Below are positions 35,345 to 44,251 of a DNA stretch of 60,396 nt, one piece after another (position 1 is the stretch's first letter; each line of letters starts with the position of its first letter). The DNA comes from Hoylesella saccharolytica JCM 17484. GTDB lineage: Bacteria > Bacteroidota > Bacteroidia > Bacteroidales > Bacteroidaceae. The translations under genes and the position numbers were made by a program. The DNA is taken from NCBI RefSeq assembly GCF_000614205.1, contig NZ_BAKN01000018.1:1-60396 (forward strand), read 5' to 3'. Under the pieces are notes generated by a model, which did no database searches, had not been told where the DNA came from, and worked only from the letters and a program-made list of their open reading frames with translations.

Positions 35345-38300
35345 TTAGTTGTTGAAATTAAAAGATATTCCAATGGAGAATGATTTCATCATAGGATATA
35401 TCAAACCATCATTAGAGCCAACTTCGGGGTCCCACATCTTAAACTTTGAGAATGTCAGAATATTGTTTCCCCGTAAAAATATACGACAATCGCGAATACC
35501 CGCACTGTGTATCCATTTTTCGGGAAGTGTCATACCCAGTTCTATATTCTTTAATCTCAAGAAACTCATATCGCGCAACCACCACGTTGATGCCTGTTCG
35601 TTGTTGGCAATGGTATATTCGTTCATTCTTGGCCAGAATACATCCTGACGAGGATTAGTAGGTGTCCAACGGTCGTCAATGTTTGACCAGATATTGCCTG
35701 CACCTATGGAGGATGCCGGTAACCATGTTTCTCCGCCCAATATACGATAGGTTTTTCCTACGCCCGAGAAGAAGAAGCCAAAGTCGAAATACTTGTATCT
35801 TGCTGTTGCTCCGAACCCATATACAATCTGCGGATCCACTGTTCCGCCGATGGAAGTACGGTCTAATGCCGTTATTTCTCCATCTCCGTTTAGGTCTTTG
35901 TATTTGATGTCGCCCGGTCCTAAGTTATTTTCGGCACTAAATTTTTGTGAAGCGATACCCGGTTTCAGTTTTCCTGACCCGTCAAAATCATCGGCAGTAA
36001 AGAGCCGTTCGGCAATTAAACCGAATAATTGGCCTATGGGTTTACCCGTACGCGACCGATAAGTACCCTTTATTCCATCTGCTTCGTCTATCTCTACAAT
36101 CTTGTTATGTGCATAAGTAAAGTTGGCAATACCCGTTACATCAAAATCTTTATTGAAACGATGCCTTAGGTTTAGCGACATATCAACGCCCTGATTGTCA
36201 ACCTTTCCATAGTTAGCCCATACCGGTTTGTTAAAACCTGCCGATGCCGGAATATTGGTTCGCTGCATAAAGATGTTCTTGCGTTTCTCTTTAAACAAGT
36301 CTATGCTCAGCGTAATGTCGTTATTGAACAAGCCGATATCTACGCCTAAGTTCATCTTTACCACCGTTTCCCATGTCAGGTCAGATACGCCGATGTCTCC
36401 TTCGGCACGTCCCAGTCGATATAATGATCCATCTGTTCCGTAATAATAGTAACCTGCATTGGCTATGGTCGAAATATAGGCGAAGCGTCTACCCATAATA
36501 TCGCTGTTACCGGCAAGTCCCCAACTGGTTCTTAGTTTTAGTAATGAGAGCGTTTTGGATACTGATTTCATAAATTTTTCTTGTGAAACGATCCAACCCA
36601 TCGCAACGGCAGGGAAGAAACCGAACCGTTTTCCGGGTGCAAAGTTTTCCGATCCGTTGTATCCGAAGTTAAATTCGGCAATGTATCTGTCATCAAAAGT
36701 GTACGATGTTCTTCCTGCAAAGCCTTGTGTTCGGAAAGGTAAGAACGAACCGTCGTCGTAGTTTTTGTGGTTATAAAGCAACATCGCGTTCAGCATATGT
36801 TTTTGTGCGAAGGTGTGATTATAGCCCAACATTGCCTCCAAATATACGCTTTGATTACCCCATTCTGCATCTTTTTTATAACCAAGAAACTGCTCTCCAT
36901 TCGACTGAATGGTAGTAATTAATCTTCCGCTATAGTCGCGTCCTGCCGCAGGGTTATAATAATCCGGATTCTTGGCACGCGTTACGCTGTTTGCCGAGAA
37001 TTTATCAAAAGAGTAAGTCAGCTTCATACTCAGGCCCGGCGTAATAAATTTCAAATCTTGCTCCAATGAAGTCAGGGCCTCGATGTTGCTGTGATTCAGC
37101 TTCTCATATCCCCGTTGGGTTAGTGCCGACCAAGGATTTTCCTTGTACATCACCTTTGGTATGCGGCCGTCTGAATAGATGGCGGGGTGTATATACGGTG
37201 GAACACGCATGGCATTGTAGAACACTGTTTTGTTAGTTATATCTCCGGGAGGTGCGTTACGCGATTGTAAATAACCGCCGATGTTGATGCGTAGCACCGT
37301 TGAATAGGTCAGATTAATATCTACATTCGATCTTACTGTATAACGATCCACCTTTAACGATGAATCCCATTCTTTCGATTTATCTCTTACCAAGATACCG
37401 TTTTCGTTATAATAACCTGCCACCAAGGCATAACGCAAGGTCTTCGAACCTCCGTTTACGCTTAATGTAGCCCTTGTATTGTCAGCATGGTTCTTTGAAA
37501 TGGTGTTCCACCAGTTGATGTCAGGGTATAATTCAGGGTCTGTTTGGTCTCTGTAATTGTTGAGTGTAGCATCGCTTACGAAAGGACTTTTACCCTCTTG
37601 TGCATACATTTCGTTAATCAATTCGAGGTATTTTACACTGCCTACATAGTCTGGTTTTTTCACCGGTTGACTCAAAGCGTGTTCTACCCGCACGCTTACT
37701 TTGGGTTTTCCGATGTTTCCCCGCTTGGTTTCTACCATAATAACACCATTTGCTCCGCGTACACCGTACACCGCACTGGCTGCCGCATCCTTTAGTATGG
37801 AGAACGAAGCTACCTCGTCCGGGTCGATGTCGTTAATCGAACGCTCTATTCCGTCGATAAGAACAAGTGGACGCGTGTTGCCGGCAAAGCTGCTTAAGCC
37901 TCTGATCCAGAAGTCCGAATTGTTGCTCCATGGGTCACCACTTCTTTGTACAGCGATAATACCGGGTGCTAAACCGGCAAAACTGTTACTCATAGAACGG
38001 CTCGAAGACATGCTTAGTTTACCAGGCTCGATATTGGTAATAGAGCCTACAACCGATGCTTTCTTCTGCGTTCCGTAGCCTACCACCACCACTTCGTTCA
38101 GTGCAGACACATTCTCGTCTAAAACAACGTCTATCACCAGTTCTTTTCCCACTTTTACGATTTTATCCTTATAGCCGAGATAAGTGAACTTCAGAGATAC
38201 GTTAGGTTCTGGTAAGGTCAGCACATATGTACCGCTCATATCAGTAACCGTTGCTATTCTGGGATTATCTACCTGTGAAACAGTAACGCCGATAAGACTT

Positions 38301-38434
38301 TCTCCCTTCGCATCCAGCACTCTACCTGTAATTCGTGTACCGTTTTGTGCCTGCGCCAACGTCTGTGTCAGCAGGATAAAAAAGAGCAATACCGATCGTG
38401 TTTTGATAATCTTTTGAAGGATTCGATTTGTCAT
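35345..38434 (-). CDS. SusC/RagA family TonB-dependent outer-membrane transporter
   Basis: The 1029-residue protein has a signal peptide, then a carboxypeptidase-regulatory-like domain (GRVLDAKGESLIGVTVSQV, about residues 37-115). A TonB-box-like region and EVVVVGYGTQKK follow. The plug domain has the SusC motif IRGLSSFAGNTRPLVLIDG and FSILKDAAASAVYGVRGANG. The beta-barrel ends SFSIGISFNFNN, with a terminal aromatic-rich strand. It imports the oligosaccharides captured by the paired SusD-like protein. It follows the MFS transporter gene by 63 bp. The substrate is not evident from sequence. Confidence 0.97.
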   Translation of the reverse strand: MTNRILQKIIKTRSVLLFFILLTQTLAQAQNGTRITGRVLDAKGESLIGVTVSQVDNPRIATVTDMSGTYVLTLPEPNVSLKFTYLGYKDKIVKVGKELVIDVVLDENVSALNEVVVVGYGTQKKASVVGSITNIEPGKLSMSSSRSMSNSFAGLAPGIIAVQRSGDPWSNNSDFWIRGLSSFAGNTRPLVLIDGIERSINDIDPDEVASFSILKDAAASAVYGVRGANGVIMVETKRGNIGKPKVSVRVEHALSQPVKKPDYVGSVKYLELINEMYAQEGKSPFVSDATLNNYRDQTDPELYPDINWWNTISKNHADNTRATLSVNGGSKTLRYALVAGYYNENGILVRDKSKEWDSSLKVDRYTVRSNVDINLTYSTVLRINIGGYLQSRNAPPGDITNKTVFYNAMRVPPYIHPAIYSDGRIPKVMYKENPWSALTQRGYEKLNHSNIEALTSLEQDLKFITPGLSMKLTYSFDKFSANSVTRAKNPDYYNPAAGRDYSGRLITTIQSNGEQFLGYKKDAEWGNQSVYLEAMLGYNHTFAQKHMLNAMLLYNHKNYDDGSFLPFRTQGFAGRTSYTFDDRYIAEFNFGYNGSENFAPGKRFGFFPAVAMGWIVSQEKFMKSVSKTLSLLKLRTSWGLAGNSDIMGRRFAYISTIANAGYYYYGTDGSLYRLGRAEGDIGVSDLTWETVVKMNLGVDIGLFNNDITLSIDLFKEKRKNIFMQRTNIPASAGFNKPVWANYGKVDNQGVDMSLNLRHRFNKDFDVTGIANFTYAHNKIVEIDEADGIKGTYRSRTGKPIGQLFGLIAERLFTADDFDGSGKLKPGIASQKFSAENNLGPGDIKYKDLNGDGEITALDRTSIGGTVDPQIVYGFGATARYKYFDFGFFFSGVGKTYRILGGETWLPASSIGAGNIWSNIDDRWTPTNPRQDVFWPRMNEYTIANNEQASTWWLRDMSFLRLKNIELGMTLPEKWIHSAGIRDCRIFLRGNNILTFSKFKMWDPEVGSNDGLIYPMMKSFSIGISFNFNN

Positions 38435-38497
38435 TTTGTTCGGTTTTTAGTTATTGGGTTGTTATCATTTACACCTTTTATATAGAGAGGTCTGCCG

Positions 38498-39933
38498 TTA
38501 AGCCTCTTGTTTTCTTGCTATAAAGTAGCTGTAATAAGCAATAACGGCAAACGCTATGGCCGGAACAATGTATGCGAACATAATACTTCCCGTTTCGTCG
38601 GATATAATACCTTGTATCTGTGTCAGTACTGCTGCACCGGCAATTGCCATTACCATGCCCGAACCGCCTACTTTCGTATCATCTCCCAAACCTTTTAAGC
38701 CAAAACCATAGATGGTAGGAAACATCAGCGACATACATCCCGAAATGCATATCAGGCAGTAAACGCCGAAACGCCCGGTGCCCAACATCGCACCCAAACA
38801 GCATCCTACAGCAATCAAGCCAACGCCAACAGTAGTTTATAAGCCTTGATATACCGCATTAGAGCTGTGCATACGAAACGCATCAGTACAAATAACAACA
38901 GTGATAAAATGTAATAGGTTGCTGCTGCTTGTTCGGCTGTACGAGGTATCATACTGTCGAGCCCGACAAACGAGCAGAAAGAATAAAATACCGATGCTAC
39001 AGGTTCTGCCTGCCGTAAGGCATCTGAGATGGCCTCAGAAGAGCCCGTACTGCCCACGCCGGCTACAATGGCGTCAAAATTAAGTTGCTGCATCGCATAC
39101 CTGATGATAAAAGACCATACTGCAATTTGTGCGCCGATGTTGAAAAATTGGGCTGTAACACCCCACACATAGTTCTTGTTATGTATCAGTCTTTTAAAGG
39201 TTGCTTTGAAGTTAAGCTTGCCTTCGCCTTCCGAAAGGGTTGGCATTTTGGTTAGCTTGATAATGATAAAAAGGGCTACCATTACCAGTCCCAGTATTAC
39301 ATAGGCGGTGGTTACAGCGTTTAGTTCGGCATTCTGAATGTTCTGAAGAGCCTCTTCAGGCAACTTTGCGCGCTCTGAAGCGGTCATTACATTTAGTTGT
39401 GAAAGAATAAATATCTGACTGATAACCACACCTGTGATGGCTCCGAAGGGGTTAAACGATTGCGAAAGATTGAGCCGACGGGTAGCTGTACTCTCAGCTC
39501 CCAATGCTAAAACGTACGAGTTGGTCGAGGTTTCGAGTACCGACAGACCTGCAAAGAGCACAAAAATAGCCAGCAGATACATGTAGAAACTAAACCCTAC
39601 ATTGATGTATGAACTGAGCATAGCAGGGTAAAACAATATGGCACCGAAAGCAAAAAGGGCCAAACCCAGCAATACACCAGATTTGTACGTGTACTTTTTG
39701 ATGAACAATGCGCCCGGCAATGCACAACATCCATAACCCAGCAGATAGCAAACCACTTGTATCCATGCTGTCTTAGCGTCAGATAATATCATGATTCGCT
39801 TGAAGGCTGCCAGCATTGTGTCGGTTAGATTATTAGGAACTGCCCATGCAAAAAATAGGGTTGTAAGCAGAATGTAAGGTATCAAGATGCTTCTTTCTAC
39901 CAGTTTCTCTGTTCTTTTGGGATTCGTATTCAT
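38498..39933 (-). CDS. MFS sugar transporter, FucP/GluP type (apparent frameshift)
   Basis: The protein starts MNTNPKRTEK and shows the FucP/GluP pattern FFAWAVPNNLTDTMLAAFKR followed by YGCCALPGALFIKKYTYKSG. GLSVLETSTNSYVLALGAE and RRLNLSQSFNPFGAITG are also typical. Twelve membrane segments are expected. The first frame ends after KLLLALA near 38820, and the other frame continues IAVGCCLGAMLGTGRFGVYC. One extra base in the CC run at 38820-38821 restores LLLALGLIAVGC, for about 478 residues. It is a proton-coupled inner-membrane importer for a monosaccharide, and here it should import the sugar released by the adjacent SusC/D locus. Confidence 0.87.
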
Positions 39934-40064
39934 GTTTATTGTTGATTTTAGAGATTATCAATGATATGTTTTGACGTTTTATATTTTAATTTTACGATTT
40001 TCCAGCTGTATGCTTTTACCTATAAAAGGATTACTAAACCCTTTTAGCTTTTTAAGCTGAAAAA

Positions 40065-41063
40065 TTATAATTTCACAACCAATTGTCCATCCAGTAGTAT
40101 CGATTGGGTCTCTTGATTTTCCATATTCTCCATCAACAGTTGTAAAGATTTCTGTACCAACGCACTTACCGGCTGCTGAATATATGAGATGGGTCTACTG
40201 AAAAAGTCGAATGCGGGATTGCCATCGAAGCCGATAAGGCCGATACGATCTGTGAGTGAAGGCCCCAAATCTTTAATGGCGTAAAGGCAGGAGAGCGAAA
40301 TTAGGTTGGTGGCAAATATAAAAGAGTCAACTCCTTGCTTTAATGCTTGATTCACAATGCTACCCGCCGACTCTATAGGCGAGCCCTGGGCGATACGCAT
40401 GGTGCGTATTTTTTGTTCGTATCCGGCATCTCGCATGCAGCTTTCATAGCCTTTGATGCGGTCTTGCATATGTATCAACTGTACGTCGTAAGCTACAATA
40501 CCCGGTGAATTATAACCAAATTTAAGCAAGTGTTGTGTTGCCTTATAGGTGGTTTCGTAATTGTTTAAGGCCACCGAACTTATCTTTACGCCGGGAAAAT
40601 AGCGGTCTAACAGCACGATAGAGACATCTCGCAGCACGAGCGAAGAGATGAAATCTTTGGTGTTTTCACAAGGAACCACTACCAAACCATCGACCCCACG
40701 GCTCATCAAATTTTTGATAATATGTTCCATTTTATCGGCACGTTCGTCCGAACTACCGAAAAATACGGTATAACCATACTTTGCAGCCTCGTCTTCAAAT
40801 AGGCGTGCGATGGATGCGAAGAAAGGGTTGGAGATGTCTGAAACTACTACGCCGATAATTTTCGATCGCCCGTTGCGCAGACTCTTGGCTGCGATGTTAG
40901 GGTTATAGTTCATCTCTTTGGCTATCTCTACAATGCGTCGCGCTGTTTCTTCATTGATGCGATATTCGTTGGCTTTACCGTTCAGCACGAACGAAACCAA
41001 TGTTGTAGATACACCCGCTGCTTCAGCAATGTCTCTTATTGAAGTTCTTTTAAAGTATGGCAT
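40065..41063 (-). CDS. LacI family transcriptional regulator
   Basis: The 332-residue protein has a canonical LacI helix-turn-helix at the N-terminus (SIRDIAEAAGVSTTLVSFVL), with the hinge helix region NPNIAAKSLRNGRSKIIGVVV. A periplasmic-binding-protein-like effector domain follows, with ISNPFFASIARLFEDEA, SRGVDGLVVVPCEN and LIGFDGNPAFDFF. It is likely a sugar-responsive repressor or activator of the downstream transporter-SusC-SusD genes on the same strand, 131 bp away. I could not find a convincing operator palindrome. A -7-like TATTTTTG lies at 41092-41099 upstream of it. Confidence 0.95.
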   Translation of the reverse strand: MPYFKRTSIRDIAEAAGVSTTLVSFVLNGKANEYRINEETARRIVEIAKEMNYNPNIAAKSLRNGRSKIIGVVVSDISNPFFASIARLFEDEAAKYGYTVFFGSSDERADKMEHIIKNLMSRGVDGLVVVPCENTKDFISSLVLRDVSIVLLDRYFPGVKISSVALNNYETTYKATQHLLKFGYNSPGIVAYDVQLIHMQDRIKGYESCMRDAGYEQKIRTMRIAQGSPIESAGSIVNQALKQGVDSFIFATNLISLSCLYAIKDLGPSLTDRIGLIGFDGNPAFDFFSRPISYIQQPVSALVQKSLQLLMENMENQETQSILLDGQLVVKL

Positions 41064-41099
41064 TAACTATAACGGTTTAGCATTTATGTTGCAAAAATA

Positions 41100-41605
41100 A
41101 ATATTAAATGTAAAAAGACCTATTTTTATTCTTGTTTTTTCGTTAAAACCTTCTTGTTTAAACTTTGTTAACTTAAAGAGCGGTGGCGAAGTATTGTGTT
41201 GAAGAGGTTAGATTTCTCTGATAAGAATATACGAAGCGTGTGTTCTAATTAGGTTAGTAGTGCACTTATAGCTAATAACATGGTGTCTTTACGTATGTTG
41301 AAGTTAGTTGTGATATTTCGTACCAATCTATAACACACAGCCGTATAATGAATAATTCGGATTAAATCGGTTTGTTATGTTTTTATGTTAAAAACTTTCG
41401 GATTGTCAATTTAACGATGTTTAAAAGCATCGTCTTAACCTAAAATACTGCGTGTAGAATGTTTCGATTGTCTTTTGGGGCGTAAAATTGCAAAATTTGA
41501 GTGATTATATATATCGTTGAAAATTAAGTATTTATGTTTTATCGTTACTTCTTGGAGGTCTTTTTTATTTTCTAAAACGCCCTGAAATAGTACTTTTTGA
41601 CATGC
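41100..41605. other. Gene-free stretch upstream of the LacI-type gene
   Basis: I see no credible gene, tRNA or strong hairpin between the lacI-like gene's promoter region and the 22-bp array at 41606. Sequence is AT-rich. The last part (41576-41605) contains AAACGCCCTGAAA, which also precedes the array at 60062 and may mark the start of the repeat element. Confidence 0.6.
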
Positions 41606-41686
41606 AAAAACATAGGTTTTGGTTGCCAAAAGTATAGGTTTTATCTTGCAAAAGCTATGCTTTTACACCTCGAAAGTATAGCTTTT
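41606..41686. repeat. 22-bp periodic array of AAAAGC-TAT-GCTTTT-type dyads, four units
   Basis: Cores start at 41606 (AAAAACATAGGTTTT), 41628 (AAAAGTATAGGTTTT), 41650 (AAAAGCTATGCTTTT) and 41672 (GAAAGTATAGCTTTT), exactly 22 bp apart. The array is preceded by AAACGCCCTGAAA and a T5 run, and followed by GGAAAATCAATACTG and a T6 run. The same flanks, slightly diverged, surround the array at 60062-60142. It lies between the divergent lacI-like and MATE genes. Confidence 0.93.
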
Positions 41687-41885
41687 GGAAAATCAATACT
41701 GTTTTTTGACGAAATATATGCTGTTTTCTCGCTAACAGGAATGTTAAAACAACGAAATGTAAAGAAAAGCGATTGTAAGATAAATGGTCGAAAAAATATC
41801 GATTTGTAAAATACTTATACTGACATGGGGCGTGAAAACAGATATGTTGCAGCGTGTAATAGAGCCGTAAATGGCATAAAATGAT

Positions 41886-41916
41886 TTTGCCAACCGTATA
41901 ATATTGTGTAATTTTG
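41886..41916 (+). promoter_or_regulatory. Predicted MATE gene promoter
   Basis: TTTG (41886-41889) and TAATTTTG (41909-41916) are 19 bp apart, an exact match to the Bacteroidetes promoter consensus. The start codon follows 24 bp after the -7 box. Confidence 0.75.
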
Positions 41917-41940
41917 GACCTCCATTGAACAGATATTTTT

Positions 41941-43242
41941 GTGAAACTGAGAGATCAACAAATTTTGCATATCGCCCTTCCGTCTATTGTTTCTAACATC
42001 ACCGTTCCGTTATTAGGGTTGGTAGACGTGGCTATTATGGGGCATCTGGGTAACGCTGCCTATATTGGAGCTATCGCCGTAGGAACGATGTGCTTTAATG
42101 TGGTTTATTGGTTGTTTGGGTTTCTGCGGATGGGTACAGGCGGAATGACCTCGCAGGCCTATGGCGCACGCAACTTGAAGGAGGTTGCCAAGCTGTTATT
42201 ACGGTCGCTCACTATTGGTTTATCTTTGTCGTTGCTTATCCTGTTGCTGCAATATCCGCTTTGTCGGGCTGCACTTTGGGTAATTCATCCCACAGCCGAG
42301 ATTGCCGATTTGGCGCAAACCTATTTCTACATCTGTATTTGGGGAGCCCCTGCGGTGTTGGGGCTGTATTGTCTCACGGGATGGTATATCGGTATGCAAA
42401 ACACCCGTATCCCGATGTTTGTGTCTATTCTTCAGAATGTAGTGAATATTGTGGTGAGTTTGGTTTTGGTGGTTTTCTTTGGTATGAAGATAGAGGGTGC
42501 TGCCATCGGAACGCTGGTAGCGCAGTATGTAGGATTGGCAGTAGGCTTGGTTTTCTTTGCTCGTTATTATCTGCGCAAGCTGCGACCGCATCTGTATTGG
42601 AAAGGTGTTATCGATCAAATGGCGATGGGGCGCTTTTTCAAAGTGAACCGTGACATCTTTTTACGTACTGTTTTTCTGGTGGCGGTCAACTTGTTTTTCA
42701 CCTCTGCAGGTGCTTCTCAAGGAACGATTATCTTGGCTGTCAATACCCTTTTGTTGCAACTTTTTACCCTCTTTTCGTATGTAATGGACGGTTTTGCATA
42801 CGCCGGCGAAGCGCTGGGAGGACGATATTACGGGGCCGGTAACGACGTGGCATTTCGTGATACGGTAAAAAGAGTATTTGTTTGGGGTGGGGTAGTGGCG
42901 CTGGGCTTTACGCTGGTGTATGCGCTGGGCGGTAAAGCCTTTTTAAGTTTGCTTACCGATAACGAAACGGTTATCGCCGCGTCGCTGCCTTACTTTATAT
43001 GGGCGGTGCTAATACCGATAACCGGCATGGCGGCATTTATATGGGATGGACTGTTTATCGGTATTACCGCTACACGTGGTATGCTTATTTCTTCAGCTAT
43101 GGCTTCGGTTGTTTTTTTCGCTGTTTATTATGCACTTACGCCTTTTTGGGCTAATCATGCGCTATGGTTGGCCTTTATATTGTATCTTACCAGCCGAAGT
43201 GTGGTGCAGGCAAAATTATTCAGTAAGGTAATACAAAAGTGA
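41941..43242 (+). CDS. MATE family (DinF-type) efflux transporter
   Basis: The 433-residue protein begins at a GTG and opens MKLRDQQILHIALPSIVSNI, followed by VPLLGLVDVAIMGHLG, which is typical of DinF-type MATE exporters. Twelve membrane segments are expected, in two homologous halves (the second begins near VNRDIFLRTVFLVAVNLFFT). MATE exporters use a sodium or proton gradient to expel organic cations, drugs or metabolites; the substrate here is unknown. The GTG is favoured because it follows a good promoter by 24 bp and gives the normal N-terminus. It ends 10 bp from the convergent zinc-ribbon gene. Confidence 0.94.
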   Translation: MKLRDQQILHIALPSIVSNITVPLLGLVDVAIMGHLGNAAYIGAIAVGTMCFNVVYWLFGFLRMGTGGMTSQAYGARNLKEVAKLLLRSLTIGLSLSLLILLLQYPLCRAALWVIHPTAEIADLAQTYFYICIWGAPAVLGLYCLTGWYIGMQNTRIPMFVSILQNVVNIVVSLVLVVFFGMKIEGAAIGTLVAQYVGLAVGLVFFARYYLRKLRPHLYWKGVIDQMAMGRFFKVNRDIFLRTVFLVAVNLFFTSAGASQGTIILAVNTLLLQLFTLFSYVMDGFAYAGEALGGRYYGAGNDVAFRDTVKRVFVWGGVVALGFTLVYALGGKAFLSLLTDNETVIAASLPYFIWAVLIPITGMAAFIWDGLFIGITATRGMLISSAMASVVFFAVYYALTPFWANHALWLAFILYLTSRSVVQAKLFSKVIQK

Positions 43243-43252
43243 TGTGGCCCCA

Positions 43253-44251
43253 TCAGTTGTTGATGGCTCCGCAGTGTGGACAACGCCCTTTAGTGCGCAA
43301 GCGTTCGCCGCAGTGACCGCAGGTATAGTTGTATCGGCTGTTGTTCCAATAGCGTTTGACGGCAAAAAAAATGTAGGCTGCCAGTAAGAAATAACCGATG
43401 TAATACAGCGTACTGATGCTAAATACAATATAATTAACTGCACAAATGGCCATCAAACTAAAGAGGTACCACATTGCTTCGCTGAAAGGCAGTTTGTGGC
43501 GAACATCGTCTACAACGGCCAAACCTACAATAAGAATAGCCCAGACGGAAATTAAAAAGACCGATAACAGTAGCGGAACGCTAAAGGGATTTAAGGTAGG
43601 ATGAAAGTAAAAATGTTGCCACGTGTCGGGTGCAAACATCTGTATGCTGGCGTAAAACGTTGCCGAGCCGGCCACAAGCAGTGTAAGCAGCGTGGGATAA
43701 AACGAATTGATGTCGCGCACATGCACCAAACGGGCGTTGTTGCGAAACATTTTTCGAACGAGATAAGTGGTTCCCATCAGGCAAATCACAATGAGAAAGA
43801 TAATCAGGTGGGTATCTGAGAAGGTGGAAATAAATTGCGAAATGGGGTCGTCGGGTACAACGGCAGGCAGCAATTTCGACTCGTGTATCCATCCGAAGGT
43901 AGACTGGTCGCGGGCCAATTGCACCCAAACCGAGTCGACGGGGTCGGTGGGCAGTATTCGAATATCGGCTACCACAAGGTGATTGTTGTGCTTAATCACC
44001 ACCGTATCTACCGGCATATTGTTGATAAGTTCTTCGGGTTGTTGCTTAATGAGGATAAGCGAGTCGGCCTTGACAACAAAATTATAGTTGTTGGAATAGT
44101 GGTGCGAGGCCGAAAAAGATAACGAATCGAGTTGCCGCTCGCTGTATTCAGAGCTTCCTTCGTTCGTTTTCGGCTGGTGATAATAGCATCCGGATAGTAA
44201 CAACAGTACCGTTGGTAGCAGCATTTTGTAAATAAAAGACTTATTCAGCAT
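43253..44251 (-). CDS. Multi-pass membrane lipoprotein with SH3-like domain and C-terminal zinc ribbon, unknown function
   Basis: The 332-residue protein starts with a perfect lipobox (LLLSGC, Cys22). Residues about 60-140 are extracytoplasmic and contain an SH3b-like stretch (VWVQLARDQSTFGWIHESKL). About five membrane segments follow, for example HLIIFLIVICLMGTTYLV and YIGYFLLAAYIFFAV. The last 28 residues form a zinc ribbon with two CxxC pairs (CGHCGERLRTKGRCPHCG). An outside N-terminus and five crossings put the ribbon in the cytoplasm, which is consistent. I do not recognise a named family. It overlaps the end of the U32 gene by 11 bp. Confidence 0.75.
   Translation of the reverse strand: MLNKSFIYKMLLPTVLLLLSGCYYHQPKTNEGSSEYSERQLDSLSFSASHHYSNNYNFVVKADSLILIKQQPEELINNMPVDTVVIKHNNHLVVADIRILPTDPVDSVWVQLARDQSTFGWIHESKLLPAVVPDDPISQFISTFSDTHLIIFLIVICLMGTTYLVRKMFRNNARLVHVRDINSFYPTLLTLLVAGSATFYASIQMFAPDTWQHFYFHPTLNPFSVPLLLSVFLISVWAILIVGLAVVDDVRHKLPFSEAMWYLFSLMAICAVNYIVFSISTLYYIGYFLLAAYIFFAVKRYWNNSRYNYTCGHCGERLRTKGRCPHCGAINN

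Noticed and set aside
39934..40064. LacI operator between the lacI-like gene and the MFS gene
   Set aside because: TTTTGACGTTTT and a weak AGCTT-TTT-AAGCT dyad are present, but neither is a convincing operator and there is no second copy to compare.
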